Notes: generated by a model not told the origin, from the letters alone. DNA of 64,000 nt from Nocardia cyriacigeorgica (GCF_010858045.1 NZ_JAAGVC010000001.1:378061-442060); one strand, 5' to 3'. Counted from the first letter of the stretch, positions 24,756-33,771 are shown. Numbers and translations: made by a program.

Positions 24756-25393
24756 CCATCGAACCCCTGCACCAGACCGCGGAACTCGACGCGGTGATCT
24801 TCGATTACAACGGTGTGATCGGCCTGCAACCCACCCCGGCCATGTGGGGCGAGCTCGCCGAGCTTGCCGATCGGGCGGACGATCTCGCACGTTTCCAGAG
24901 CGCGTTCTGGGATGCCCGCGAACCCTACGATTCCGGCACCCTCGACGACGCCGACTTCTGGAACGCCGTCCTCCGCCACCGCCCGGACCCGGTCCGGCTC
25001 GCCCGGCTCCGCGCCGTCGACGCCGCCATGTGGGCCCATACCGACAACCGGGTCGTCGAGCTGCTGCACCGCATCGAGCGTGCGGGACTGCCGATGGTGT
25101 TGCTGTCCAACGCACCTCATCCGGTGAGCGAAGCTCTCGACGCCGCCGACTGGCGCACGGTGATGGCCGATGCCCTCTATTCGTGCCGCCTTGGGATGAA
25201 CAAACCCCACCCCGATACCTACCGAAAGGCGCTCGCCGCCACCGGTGCCGCAGATCCCGGGGCGGTCCTGTTCATCGACGACCGCGCCGACAACTGCGCG
25301 GCCGCCGCCGAGGTGGGCCTGCGGACGCTTCACTACACGGGTTCGCCGACGCAGATCGAAGACCGTATCCGCGCGGTGATCGCCACCGTCTGA
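24752..25393 (+). CDS. HAD-like family protein with DxN motif
   Basis: 213 aa, coupled to the MFS gene. HAD motif I is IFDYNGVIG (Asp18, Asn20): the second Asp that acts as general acid in HAD phosphatases is Asn. Motif II is VLLSNAPHPV, motif III Lys in GMNKPHPDTYRKAL, motif IV LFIDDRADNCAAA. All other motifs are intact, of the group containing epoxide-hydrolase N-like and phosphoglycolate-phosphatase-like enzymes. The Asn may lower phosphatase activity or mark another reaction, as in dehalogenases, which lack that Asp. Confidence 0.88.
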   Translation: MTIEPLHQTAELDAVIFDYNGVIGLQPTPAMWGELAELADRADDLARFQSAFWDAREPYDSGTLDDADFWNAVLRHRPDPVRLARLRAVDAAMWAHTDNRVVELLHRIERAGLPMVLLSNAPHPVSEALDAADWRTVMADALYSCRLGMNKPHPDTYRKALAATGAADPGAVLFIDDRADNCAAAAEVGLRTLHYTGSPTQIEDRIRAVIATV

Positions 25394-25493
25394 GGACCGG
25401 CACCGGCGGAGCACGGCATGTGCTCGCGTTCACGCGCCGAGGTATAGCCGTCCGGCGGATGCATCCGGCCGTGCTCGCTCGAGTTCGGACCGA

Positions 25494-26021
25494 TCATTGT
25501 GGCCGGTCCGGCAGCCGTCTGCGCAGGCCGAAACGAGCGGCCAAGCCGCTGACGGCCAGATGAAAGATCGTCCTGCCGCCCCGGACGGGCGAGTCCTTCT
25601 CGGTGGCAACCCAGATCTGGAAGTTCTTCGGGCTGAACGGGATCGAAATGTGCTCGTGTGTGATCGACCATTGACCGTCCGAGCGCCGCAGGCAGACGGT
25701 TTCTCGCACCCAGATCGACAGCTCGATGCCGCCCTTGTGCTTACCCGAGTCCAGGTGGAGCATATTCGCGAATGCGACATCACGGTCCGCGACGATGGAC
25801 AGGTCATGGGTTTCCAGGCCGACAGGACCGTCATAGCCGTCGAACCATCGCACGAAATTGCGGCGCACCTCATCGGTTCCGGTGAACCGCAGCGGTGCGA
25901 CGGCATCGTAGTAGACGATGTCGGGCGAATAGAACGTCATCAGCCGATCGATGTCCTTCGAGCGCTGTGCCTCGGTCCGGCTCGCCAGCAGCGCCCGGAT
26001 CTCCCGCTCATTCGACGTCAT
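25494..26021 (-). CDS. SnoaL-like/NTF2-fold protein (nuclear transport factor 2 type)
   Basis: 175 aa from the second of two ATGs (26021), which has a GGAG at proper distance. Layout of SnoaL-type proteins: EIRALLASRTEAQRSKDIDR, LMTFYSPDIVYYDAVAPLRF, GTDEVRRNFVRWFDGYDGPV, VADRDVAFANMLHLDSG, DGQWSITHEHISIPFSPKN. These small cones bind hydrophobic ligands; some are cyclases or isomerases, many are uncharacterised. A polar tail (about 140-175) is extra. Divergent from the large LuxR gene. Confidence 0.85.
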   Translation of the reverse strand: MTSNEREIRALLASRTEAQRSKDIDRLMTFYSPDIVYYDAVAPLRFTGTDEVRRNFVRWFDGYDGPVGLETHDLSIVADRDVAFANMLHLDSGKHKGGIELSIWVRETVCLRRSDGQWSITHEHISIPFSPKNFQIWVATEKDSPVRGGRTIFHLAVSGLAARFGLRRRLPDRPQ

Positions 26022-26368
26022 CATGTCTCCGTTCGAGTTTCCGTCCGCGATCGCCATTCCTGGCGACCGACGCATGGCTTCAGCACTCCGACGACGCGGT
26101 CCGGGCGAATGTGAGGCGCCCTCGTGGTCGCTCCGGTCGTGCGGAGTGTCCGGTGGTGGTCCGAGCGCCGTTCGTCATGACCGGGAACTGCTGTTACAGC
26201 GAGCATGGTCGGGCGCGCGACGACGATCGCGCTGCCGCCCGGCCCGCTCTCGCGCGGCTGCGGTGGGAACAATCGGCCGATTCCACTGCTCGGCTCTCCG
26301 GACCGCCCGGCGCCCATGCGGGCTGGACGACCCCGGTCGCGCCCACCGACCGGGATTATGCTGACCGA
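26022..26368. other. Divergent gap between SnoaL-like and LuxR genes
   Basis: 347 bases. The LuxR frame is open through here, but that stretch lacks protein-like composition and has no SD. No palindrome or promoter stands out. Confidence 0.45.
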
Positions 26369-29089
26369 ATGCTGGTGGGACGGGACGTCGAGCAGGTCGG
26401 CATCCGTGACCTGCTGGCCGATGCGATGGCGGGGCACGGCCGTGCGCTGGCTATCCGCGGGGAGGCGGGCATCGGGAAGTCCGCGCTGCTCCGGTACGCC
26501 GGTGAAGCGGCCGAGGGCATGCGGGTACTGCGTGGTGTCGGTGTCGAATCCGAGGCCGAATTGGGGTTCGGGGTGCTGCATATGCTGCTGAACCCCTTCA
26601 CCGATCGGATCGACCGGCTGCCCGGACCGCAGGCGGCGGCCCTGCGCGCGGCGTTCGGCCAGGCGGAGGCGGCCGAGGTCAACCGCTTCCTGGTCGGCGC
26701 CGCGACATTGACGCTGCTCGCGGAGTTGGCCGCCGAGACGCCGACGCTGCTGCTCGTGGACGACGCCCAGTGGGTCGATCAGAGCTCCATCGACGCACTG
26801 CTGTTCGCCGCCCGGCGTTTCGGCGAGGACGCCGTTGCGATGATCCTCGGGGTGCGTGACACCGCGGTGCCCTTCCCGACTCCTGGCATCGCGAGCATGC
26901 GCTTGACCGGTCTGCCCCAGGCCGCAGCCGCCGAACTGCTCGATCGGTACACGCCGGGCCTCACCGTGCCTGGCCGCGAGCGGGTGCTGGCGGAATCGGC
27001 CGGTAATCCGCTGGCTCTGCAGGAACTGGGTAGTGCCCGCCGCGCCGCGGAAACCAGCGGGCGATTGGATCCAGGCCATGAAGTCGGCCCGCTGGCCGCC
27101 ACCTCACGAGTGCAGGAGAGCTTCCGCGCGCAGATCGCCGACCTTCCCGAGGGCACCCGCACTCTGCTGTTGATCGCGGCGGCCGACAGCGGCACCGATA
27201 TCGGCACGGTGCTCGGCGTCGCCGCCGGCTTCGGATTGTCGGGTGTGGATCTGGAGCCGGCCGAGCGCGCCGGACTGGTGAGCGTGGACAGCGATCGCCT
27301 GGAGTTCCGGCATCCACTCATCCGCGCCGCCGTCTACCGGAACGCGCCGCACCATCAGCGGATCGCCGTGCACGAGCGGTTCGCGGTGGCGCTGACCGCG
27401 CCGGCGGACGCCGACCGCCGCGCCTGGCACCTCGCGGCGGCCACCACGAAGCCCGATGAGAGCGTGGCCGCTGTGCTCGAGCAGACCGCGCGCCGGCAGC
27501 AGGCACGGGGCGGTGCCATGGCGGTCTCGGCGGCATACGACCGCGCCGGGCGGCTGAGCGTGGACCCGGAGCGCAAGGCCAACCGCATACTGCTGGCCGC
27601 GCGCGCCGCCTACGATGCGGGCAAACCGGACCGCGCGACCCGGCTGGCCGCCGAAGCCGCCGCGCTCACCGACGACCTCGGAATCATCGCGGACGCAACG
27701 CATATCAGAGCCCAGGTCGAATACGAGCGCACCTCGCCCGCCGCGGATGCCGAACTCAGCCTGCGGGCTGCCGAACTGATCGCGGACGTCGATCCCGAAC
27801 GCGCGGCGTTCTTCCTGGCCGAAGCGCTCTGCTGCGCGCGTGACGCGGCCGACCGTGACCTCCTGCTTCGGGGCACCGAGCTGTTGAATTCCCTTCGGCT
27901 TCTGGATGATTCGCCGCTGCGTCCGCACGCGGCCGCCCAGATCGCCTGGGCGGACCTGCTCGGCGGTGCGGCCGCGGCAGCCGTCGAGGTGATGGCCGCG
28001 CAAGTCGCTGCCGCGCAGGGCGATACGGTCGATGATCTGCACAAGGTGGTCGCCGCGTTCAGCGCGTTGATGCTGGCCGACGACGCGGCAGCGGCCGCCG
28101 TGATGGACGAGATGATCGCGGGCGCGCGTGCGATCGGCGAGCTGCACTGGGTGCCGTACGGGCTCGAAGTGGCCGCGCTCGCGCAGATGTTCTCCGGGGC
28201 TTTCGGTGAAGCCAGATCGGCGGTAGCCGAGGGGATCGCGCTCAGCGCGGAGATCGGCATGCCGATCGAGGCGGGCGCACTGCGGGCGATCGAGGTGTGG
28301 CTGGCGGCGGTGAGCGGAGAGGAGTGTCGGGCGTTGGCCGGGGAGATCCGGGCGAGTTTGTCCGCGACCCATCGCACACATGCGGCGCTCGCCGAATGGG
28401 GAGTCGCCATCGCGGATCTGGCCGCGGGCGACTTCGAGGCCGCGCTCGACCGTCTCGACAGCGTGTGCTCCGGGCCCGCCGCATACGACTTCCTGATTCG
28501 CGCGGTCCCCGACCACGTCGAGGCGGCCGTGCGTGCTGGTCGTCGCGAGCGGGCCCGCGATCACCTCGCCGGCTTCGAACAGTGGGCCGAGAGCGTCGGA
28601 ACCGCCTTGCCGTCGGCGCTGCGATCGCGCTGCCGCGCATTACTGGCGACCGGCGACGACGCTGGTGACCTCTACGCGACGGCGCTGACACAGCACCACA
28701 AGCACGGCGGTCCCTACGATCGCGCGCGAACCCAGTTGGTCTACGGCGAGTGGCTGCGCCGCCGCCGCAGACGCTCCGAGGCGCGCACTCAACTGGTCGA
28801 GGCGCTCGACACCTTCGACCAGCTCGGCGCCCGGGCCTGGCTGGCGCGGGTGAACGCCGAACTCGCCGCACTCGGCGACCCACCGACCGCGCCGCGGCGC
28901 ACCGATCCGCTCGCCCAGCTGACGCCGCAGGAAACGCAGGTGGTGCGCCTGGCCGCCGCCGGATACAGCAACAAGGAAATCGGTGCCCGGCTCTTTCTCA
29001 GCCCGCGCACCATCGGCCATCACCTGTACAAGGCCTACCCGAAGCTGGGAATCACCCGCCGAGCTGATCTCGCGCAGTTCCGGCTGTAG
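26369..29089 (+). CDS. Large ATP-binding LuxR-family (LAL) regulator
   Basis: 906 aa from the ATG at 26369. N-terminal AAA/STAND ATPase: Walker A GEAGIGKSALL (31-41), Walker B TLLLVDDAQWVDQ (about 126-138), sensor-like GVRDTAVPF. The middle 400 residues are Ala-rich helical TPR-like repeats. The C-terminal LuxR HTH (about 845-906): LTPQETQVVRLAAAGYSNKE, IGARLFLSPRTIGHHLYKAY, PKLGITRRADL. LAL regulators act as activators of pathway genes and antibiotic clusters. Neighbours give no clear target, though the SDR at 29225 follows in the same direction. Confidence 0.93.
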   Translation: MLVGRDVEQVGIRDLLADAMAGHGRALAIRGEAGIGKSALLRYAGEAAEGMRVLRGVGVESEAELGFGVLHMLLNPFTDRIDRLPGPQAAALRAAFGQAEAAEVNRFLVGAATLTLLAELAAETPTLLLVDDAQWVDQSSIDALLFAARRFGEDAVAMILGVRDTAVPFPTPGIASMRLTGLPQAAAAELLDRYTPGLTVPGRERVLAESAGNPLALQELGSARRAAETSGRLDPGHEVGPLAATSRVQESFRAQIADLPEGTRTLLLIAAADSGTDIGTVLGVAAGFGLSGVDLEPAERAGLVSVDSDRLEFRHPLIRAAVYRNAPHHQRIAVHERFAVALTAPADADRRAWHLAAATTKPDESVAAVLEQTARRQQARGGAMAVSAAYDRAGRLSVDPERKANRILLAARAAYDAGKPDRATRLAAEAAALTDDLGIIADATHIRAQVEYERTSPAADAELSLRAAELIADVDPERAAFFLAEALCCARDAADRDLLLRGTELLNSLRLLDDSPLRPHAAAQIAWADLLGGAAAAAVEVMAAQVAAAQGDTVDDLHKVVAAFSALMLADDAAAAAVMDEMIAGARAIGELHWVPYGLEVAALAQMFSGAFGEARSAVAEGIALSAEIGMPIEAGALRAIEVWLAAVSGEECRALAGEIRASLSATHRTHAALAEWGVAIADLAAGDFEAALDRLDSVCSGPAAYDFLIRAVPDHVEAAVRAGRRERARDHLAGFEQWAESVGTALPSALRSRCRALLATGDDAGDLYATALTQHHKHGGPYDRARTQLVYGEWLRRRRRRSEARTQLVEALDTFDQLGARAWLARVNAELAALGDPPTAPRRTDPLAQLTPQETQVVRLAAAGYSNKEIGARLFLSPRTIGHHLYKAYPKLGITRRADLAQFRL

Positions 29090-29224
29090 GCCCGGGCGCC
29101 CGGTTACCCATTCGGCCCCGTACACCGCCGCCACACACCAGTCGATCGACCGATGCGGCCGGTCGTACTGTCGACATAGCGTCGCTCGCGTCAGGTTGTC
29201 ACCGCACACGGAAATGAGACGCAC

Positions 29225-29974
29225 ATGCTCCTCGACAACAAAACCGCCGTCATCTATGGCGCGGCCGGCGCCATCGGTTCTGCCATTGCCGCGAGCTTCG
29301 CGGCCGAAGGCGCCAACTGCTTCCTGGTCGGCCGCACGGCCGCCACCTTGGATGCCGTGGCCGACAAGATCCGGGCCGACGGCGGCCGCGCGGAAACCGC
29401 CGTGGTCGACGTGTTGGACGGGTCCGCCGTCGACGATCACGCCGCCGCCGTTGTCGAAAAGGCTGGCAGCCTGGACATTTCGGTGAATGTGATCTCCCAG
29501 GACGCATTGTTCGGCCCGCTCGCCGACCTCCCGGTGGAGGCCTTCGCGAACTCGATCTCCCGGCTGCTCACCTCCCAGCTGAACACCACGAAGGCCGCCG
29601 CCAGGCACATGGTCACCCAGGAATCCGGGGTCATTCTCTTCTTCGGCGGTTCCGACTACGCCAGCAAGATGCCCGGACTCGGCAACGTCCAGATCGGCAG
29701 CGACACCATCGAGGCGCTGCGCCGGCAGTGGGCCTGCGAACTCGGCCAGCACAACGTCCGCGTGCTCACGCTGCGCACCGGCGGCATCCCCGAAACCCTG
29801 CCCGACATCCCGCAAACCGAACCTGCCAAGCAGTCCATGATCGACGCCACCCTGCTCAAGCGTGCCGCCACCCGCACCGACGTCGGCCACGTCGCCGCCT
29901 TCGCCGCCTCCGACCGGGCCCGCTCGATCACCGACACGCAGATCGACATCTCCTGCGGCGCCTACGCGAACTGA
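29225..29974 (+). CDS. SDR family protein lacking the canonical Tyr-Lys pair
   Basis: 249 aa. The Rossmann start is TAVIYGAAGAIGSAIAASFA, with GAAGAIG in place of GxxxGIG. FLVGRT and VVDVLDGSAV follow as in NADP-type SDRs. ILFFGGSDYASKMPGLGNVQ holds the Ser strand (Ser143), but by alignment Val155 and Ser159 stand where YxxxK should be. RTGGIPETLP and ITDTQIDISCGAYAN match SDR C-termini. It may be inactive as a dehydrogenase, or use other residues. 135 bases after the LuxR gene. Confidence 0.85.
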   Translation: MLLDNKTAVIYGAAGAIGSAIAASFAAEGANCFLVGRTAATLDAVADKIRADGGRAETAVVDVLDGSAVDDHAAAVVEKAGSLDISVNVISQDALFGPLADLPVEAFANSISRLLTSQLNTTKAAARHMVTQESGVILFFGGSDYASKMPGLGNVQIGSDTIEALRRQWACELGQHNVRVLTLRTGGIPETLPDIPQTEPAKQSMIDATLLKRAATRTDVGHVAAFAASDRARSITDTQIDISCGAYAN

Positions 29975-30100
29975 GCGGGGGATCAGGGCCTCGAAGCACA
30001 CAGGGGGCGTCGCCTGCAGGTTTCTACGGCGCGCCCCCCTCGGAGATGCAAACGAACCCTTGGGCACTGAAGAGTCGTGCTGGGTGCTCCATAGTGTCTG

Positions 30101-30133
30101 TTGCTATATAGCATGCTGCGCTATACTAGGTGT
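30101..30133 (+). promoter_or_regulatory. Leaderless, self-regulated promoter of the HTH/NTase module
   Basis: TTGCTA (30101-30106) and TATACT (30122-30127) form a -35/-10 pair with a 15-base spacer; the -10 ends 6 bases before the ATG at 30134, so the transcript would start at or next to the start codon. A perfect 12-bp palindrome TGCTATATAGCA (30102-30113) overlaps the -35, the expected place for an antitoxin operator. Confidence 0.55.
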
Positions 30134-30649
30134 ATGTCGGATCGGCGTGAAGTTCTTCGTGAGGTGATGCTCGAAACGGGCACCACTCAGTCCGAGTTGG
30201 CGCGTGTGAGCGGCATCCGTCAACCCAGCATCAGCCAATTCCTTTCCGGCACGGTGAACATGAGCGACGAACAACTCTCCAGGCTGTTGTCCTGCATGGG
30301 GTATTGCCTGGAGATCGTCCGGCGACCGATCACGCCTGAACTCACGCGTTCCGAACACCGGTCATGGCGGCTACACCGACAGCTTTCGACTCACCTGAAC
30401 CGGTCGACCCTTCAAGCGTGGCGTCCGCGGATCGAACGCAACCTGCAGCGGTTGCGTGACGGAGTCTCCGGGCAGCCTCACACCCGCAATATCGACCGCT
30501 GGGAGTCACTGATCGAACGCGGCGATGTGCCCGGTCTCCATCGCGTCCTCACCGGATTGGATCGCGACTCCATCGAGATGCGCGAGGTCTCTCCGATGGG
30601 TGGATTGCTGCCGCAGGATGAGCGCGCCGAGTTGCTGCGTGCCGGCTGA
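30134..30649 (+). CDS. XRE-family HTH protein, probable antitoxin
   Basis: 171 aa. N-terminal XRE HTH at 5-60: VLREVMLETGTTQSELARVS, GIRQPSISQFLSGTVNMSDE, QLSRLLSCMGYCLEIVRRP. The C-terminal half (SWRLHRQLSTHLNRSTLQAW and onwards) is helical and charged and likely contacts the partner. No SD precedes the ATG, in keeping with a leaderless transcript. It overlaps the nucleotidyltransferase gene by one base (TGATG). The HTH-plus-NTase order is that of several type II/IV-like toxin-antitoxin pairs. Confidence 0.82.
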   Translation: MSDRREVLREVMLETGTTQSELARVSGIRQPSISQFLSGTVNMSDEQLSRLLSCMGYCLEIVRRPITPELTRSEHRSWRLHRQLSTHLNRSTLQAWRPRIERNLQRLRDGVSGQPHTRNIDRWESLIERGDVPGLHRVLTGLDRDSIEMREVSPMGGLLPQDERAELLRAG

Positions 30650-31212
30650 TGCGCCGCCGCCAGTTGGAGCACGCCATCCGGACCGCGTGCCAGATCATCG
30701 GCAAGCCCGAGGTGATCGTCGTGGGCTCCCAGTCGATCCTCGGAACCTACCGCGAGGAGGAACTCCCCGCGGACGCGACGATGTCCATGGAGATCGACAT
30801 CCTCCCGATCGCCGATGACAATGTCGAGACGGCGCGTCTCGCCGACCTCATCGAAGGCGTCGCCGGTGAGTTCTCACCTTTCGAGGAACTCCATGGATTC
30901 AGCATCGACGGCGTCGATCTGGAGACCTCCGCTCTCCCGGCCGGGTGGCGGAACCGGCTGGTCAAAGTCCGTAACGTCAATACGGCGGCCCCGTCCGGCC
31001 AGCCGCAGTTCACTGGCTGGTGCCTCGACAAAGAGGACTTGTGCGTAGCGAAACTGTGCGCCCTACGTGAGAAGGATCAGAACTTCGTCACTGCGCTGTT
31101 GCAGGCAGGCCTAGTGGATTCGAGGGTGATCGCGGAACGCCTGCCGTCGGTCCCGCAGCGGTACCGGTCAGGAGCCGAGCGCGCGCTCGAGTGGCTGTCC
31201 TCCCGGGCGTAG
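30649..31212 (+). CDS. DUF6036-like nucleotidyltransferase, probable toxin
   Basis: 187 aa. The nucleotidyltransferase core is VIVVGSQSILGTYREEELP (Gly26-Ser27) followed by TMSMEIDILPIADD, where Glu48 and Asp50 stand as the metal-binding [DE]-x-D pair. WCLDKEDLCVAKLCALREKD matches the 'KDLvAAKLxAxREKD' helix shared by DUF6036 and AbiEii-type NTases, and DSRVIAERLPSVP the C-terminal end. Such toxins transfer nucleotides to tRNA or other targets. Coupled to the HTH gene. Confidence 0.78.
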   Translation: MRRRQLEHAIRTACQIIGKPEVIVVGSQSILGTYREEELPADATMSMEIDILPIADDNVETARLADLIEGVAGEFSPFEELHGFSIDGVDLETSALPAGWRNRLVKVRNVNTAAPSGQPQFTGWCLDKEDLCVAKLCALREKDQNFVTALLQAGLVDSRVIAERLPSVPQRYRSGAERALEWLSSRA

Positions 31213-31497
31213 GTCTGCGCGACCGGCCTCGTGTACCGAACGGGTTATCGGGCCTCGGACTGCTCCGGAACGTTGCGGACGTCAGTTCGATCCACGCTGG
31301 CGCTCTTGCGCACCGATCTCACACCCCGGCGCTATTCGACGTCATACCAGGGGATTACAGAGGACGAGAAAAGGGCGCATAGCTTCGGAGTAACGACATC
31401 GCCGCGCCGCAGGGCCCGCTACGGGCCGGGCGCCGACCGACATCCGACGGTCGGCCGTGCATCGCGCGGGTTGGATCCCCGACTCCGAGGAAGCTCT

Positions 31498-32571
31498 ATG
31501 ACCACACCTACCTTGTCCCCTCCACGGCCGGCGCGGCGCGGCGTCGCCGGCGGTGACTACGCCCCACTGCTTCGCCGGGTCAGCGAGGCAAGCCTGATGG
31601 ACCGGCGGCCGGTGTACTACGCGGTCCGGCTCGGTCTCGTCGGGTTCGCCTTCCTCGCCGGCTGGGCGGCATTCGCCCTGGTCGGTGATTCGTGGTGGAC
31701 GCTGCTGGTGGCGGCGTTCATGGCGGTGACCTTCGCTCAGGTCGCTCTGGTCATGCACGATGTCGCGCACCGGCAGGTCTTCCGGCTGCGTCGCCCGACG
31801 GAAATCGTCGGCCGAGTCGTCGGCAATGCCGGAATCGGGTTGGGTTACGGCTGGTGGCAGGACAAACACACCCGCCACCACGCCAACCCGAATCACGAGG
31901 AACTCGACCCCGATGTAGCGCCCGACATTCTCGTCTGGTCGCAACAGCAAGCGAAGGCCAGCCGAGGGCTGCCGCGCCTCATCGGCAGGGCGCAGGCGTA
32001 CCTGTTCTTCCCGCTGCTGCTGCTGGAAGGCCTGAACCTGCACGTCGCGGGCGTGCGCGCGCTCAGAAACCGATCGGTCAAACACCGTGTCCTCGAGGGC
32101 GCGCTGCTGTTCGGCCACTTCGCCGTCTACCTGACGGCCCTGTTCGTCGTCCTGCCCGTGGACAAGGCCTTCGCGTTCTTCGTCGTCCACCAAGCGCTGT
32201 TCGGGGTGTACATGGGCTGCATCTTCGCGCCGAACCACAAGGGCATGCCGACCTTGACCGGCGACGAACGCCCCGACTACCTGCGGCGTCAGGTACTGAC
32301 CTCCCGAAACGTCAAGGGCGGCACACTGACCGACATCGCGCTCGGTGGTCTGAACTACCAGATCGAGCACCACTTGTTCCCCAGCATGCCGACCCCGAAC
32401 CTGCGCCACGCCCAAGTCATCGTGCGCGATTACTGCGCGGAAATCGGTGTGCCATACCACGAGACGGGGTTGATCGCCTCCTACCGTGAGGCGCTGAGGC
32501 ATATGCATCACGTCGGCGCGCCGCTGCGGGGCGGTCGGAAGGGCGGCCCCGCCGGTCTCCGAGTCGGATGA
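31498..32571 (+). CDS. Fatty acid desaturase (acyl-lipid/acyl-CoA front-end-like type)
   Basis: 357 aa; GAGG upstream of the ATG at 31498. Three histidine boxes bind the di-iron centre: HDVAH (87-91), HTRHH (124-128) and QIEHH (288-292). The QxxHH third box is typical of front-end and linoleoyl-CoA desaturases; there is no cytochrome b5 domain, as is usual in actinobacterial members. Four to six membrane helices around 45-83, 168-190 and 205-245. It introduces a double bond into fatty acyl chains for membrane fluidity. No desaturase ferredoxin or reductase is nearby. Confidence 0.93.
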   Translation: MTTPTLSPPRPARRGVAGGDYAPLLRRVSEASLMDRRPVYYAVRLGLVGFAFLAGWAAFALVGDSWWTLLVAAFMAVTFAQVALVMHDVAHRQVFRLRRPTEIVGRVVGNAGIGLGYGWWQDKHTRHHANPNHEELDPDVAPDILVWSQQQAKASRGLPRLIGRAQAYLFFPLLLLEGLNLHVAGVRALRNRSVKHRVLEGALLFGHFAVYLTALFVVLPVDKAFAFFVVHQALFGVYMGCIFAPNHKGMPTLTGDERPDYLRRQVLTSRNVKGGTLTDIALGGLNYQIEHHLFPSMPTPNLRHAQVIVRDYCAEIGVPYHETGLIASYREALRHMHHVGAPLRGGRKGGPAGLRVG

Positions 32572-32711
32572 AACAGGCGCCAGTGCTGCGGGCTCAACGC
32601 TTCAATGCTCTCGTGCTGTCTGATGACCGCCGAAATCGACTCCCTGGACCGACCCTCAGATCGAGTAACACTTGTTCCCGGTCCGCCGCGATCGGCGGTG
32701 TTCGATCCTGA

Positions 32712-33314
32712 TCACCGCTGTTCGGCCTGGCGGGCGCGTAGGGCGCGAAGCTTGTGCCGGTTGCCGCAGCGTTCCATGGCGCACCAACGGCGGGCGCCGG
32801 GGCGGGAGGTGTCCACGAAAACCAGGGGGCAGTTGTCTCCCGCGCATTCGCGGATTCGTCCCGCGAGCGGGCCGGTCAGTAGTTCGATCATTTCGCGGGC
32901 GAGCGTCGACAGTGCCTGTGTGGCTCGCACCGGGGCCGCCCATTCGGCACTGGCACCGTCCGTGGCCAGCGCGGGCGTCAGCGGCGTCGCGGCCGCGGCG
33001 CGGTTGATGGTTTCGACCGCGCTCGCGGGGAGTGGTCGGCCGTCCGCGCGGGCATGGGCGGCCTCCCAGATCGCTTGTCGCAGGGCCTTCGCCGCGGTCA
33101 GCTCGCGGGCGGTCACGGGAGCCGTCGGGAGCGCGAACAGGGGCGGCGCTGCCAACCATTCGGCGAGGTCGTCGGGCTCGTGGAGGCTTTCGAACTTCGC
33201 GTATTCGCCCTCACCGCCGGTATGGGCGAAGTCCAGGCAGACGGCGCCGGCGTCGAACCGGAACGACCCGCCCTTGGGGTCGCGCAGCACCCGTCCGGTT
33301 GCATTCGCTCGCAT
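32712..33314 (-). CDS. CGNR zinc finger domain-containing regulator (ABATE family)
   Basis: 200 aa from the ATG at 33314. N-terminal ABATE domain: FRFDAGAVCLDFAHT, then helices to about 140. The C-terminal CGNR zinc finger has Cys ligands in IRECAGDNCPLVFVD and RRWCAMERCGNRHKLR (CGNR about 185-188). Such proteins are transcription regulators of one-step stress responses. Divergent from the RidA-like gene, with a 7-bp inverted repeat at 33340-33362 between them. Confidence 0.9.
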   Translation of the reverse strand: MRANATGRVLRDPKGGSFRFDAGAVCLDFAHTGGEGEYAKFESLHEPDDLAEWLAAPPLFALPTAPVTARELTAAKALRQAIWEAAHARADGRPLPASAVETINRAAAATPLTPALATDGASAEWAAPVRATQALSTLAREMIELLTGPLAGRIRECAGDNCPLVFVDTSRPGARRWCAMERCGNRHKLRALRARQAEQR

Positions 33315-33339
33315 GAACCCACTATAACTGGTGTCGTAC

Positions 33340-33362
33340 CGAAACCGCTTTAACAGGTTTCG
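33340..33362. promoter_or_regulatory. Inverted repeat between CGNR regulator and RidA-like genes
   Basis: CGAAACC (33340-33346) and GGTTTCG (33356-33362) are perfect inverted arms with a 9-base spacer, just upstream of the RidA-like SD (AGGAGGA). TATAACT at 33323-33329 could be a -10. Likely operator of the CGNR protein. Confidence 0.4.
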
Positions 33363-33381
33363 TCGATCGAGGAGGAAACTC

Positions 33382-33771
33382 ATGGCCGTACGGCACATCA
33401 ACCCCGAGGGCCTGCATCGCAGCCCGGCCTTCAGCCAGGCCGTCGTGGTGGAACAGCTCACGAAGACGATCTATATCGGCGGCCAGAACGGCGTAGACGC
33501 CGACGGCAAGGTTGTCGGCTCCACGGTCGGCGAGCAGTCCCGGCAGGCCTTCCGCAACTTGATCGCCATCCTGGACAGTGAGGGAGCGAGCCTGGCGAAC
33601 ATCGTGCACTGGCGAATCGCGGTGGTGGACGGTCACACGTTCGACGAGGGCGTGGCCGCCTTTCAAGAAGTATGGAACCGGGCGGACCCGCCGCCGGCCA
33701 TCACCGTCCACGTGGTGGCCGGCCTGAACCCGGGGTGCCTTGTCGAGATCGATGCCGTGGCCGTGGTGTAA
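33382..33771 (+). CDS. RidA/YjgF family protein (lacks the catalytic Arg)
   Basis: 129 aa, strong AGGAGGA SD. Family marks: SPAFSQAVVVEQLTKTIYIG, GQNGVDADGKVVG, QSRQAFRNLIAILDSEGASL, NIVHWRIAVVDG, NPGCLVEIDAVAVV. The Arg that binds the imine carboxylate in RidA (in 'PARxxV') is Ile here (PPPAITVHVV), so this belongs to a Rid subgroup without the canonical deaminase activity. Divergent from, and probably controlled by, the CGNR protein. Confidence 0.9.
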   Translation: MAVRHINPEGLHRSPAFSQAVVVEQLTKTIYIGGQNGVDADGKVVGSTVGEQSRQAFRNLIAILDSEGASLANIVHWRIAVVDGHTFDEGVAAFQEVWNRADPPPAITVHVVAGLNPGCLVEIDAVAVV

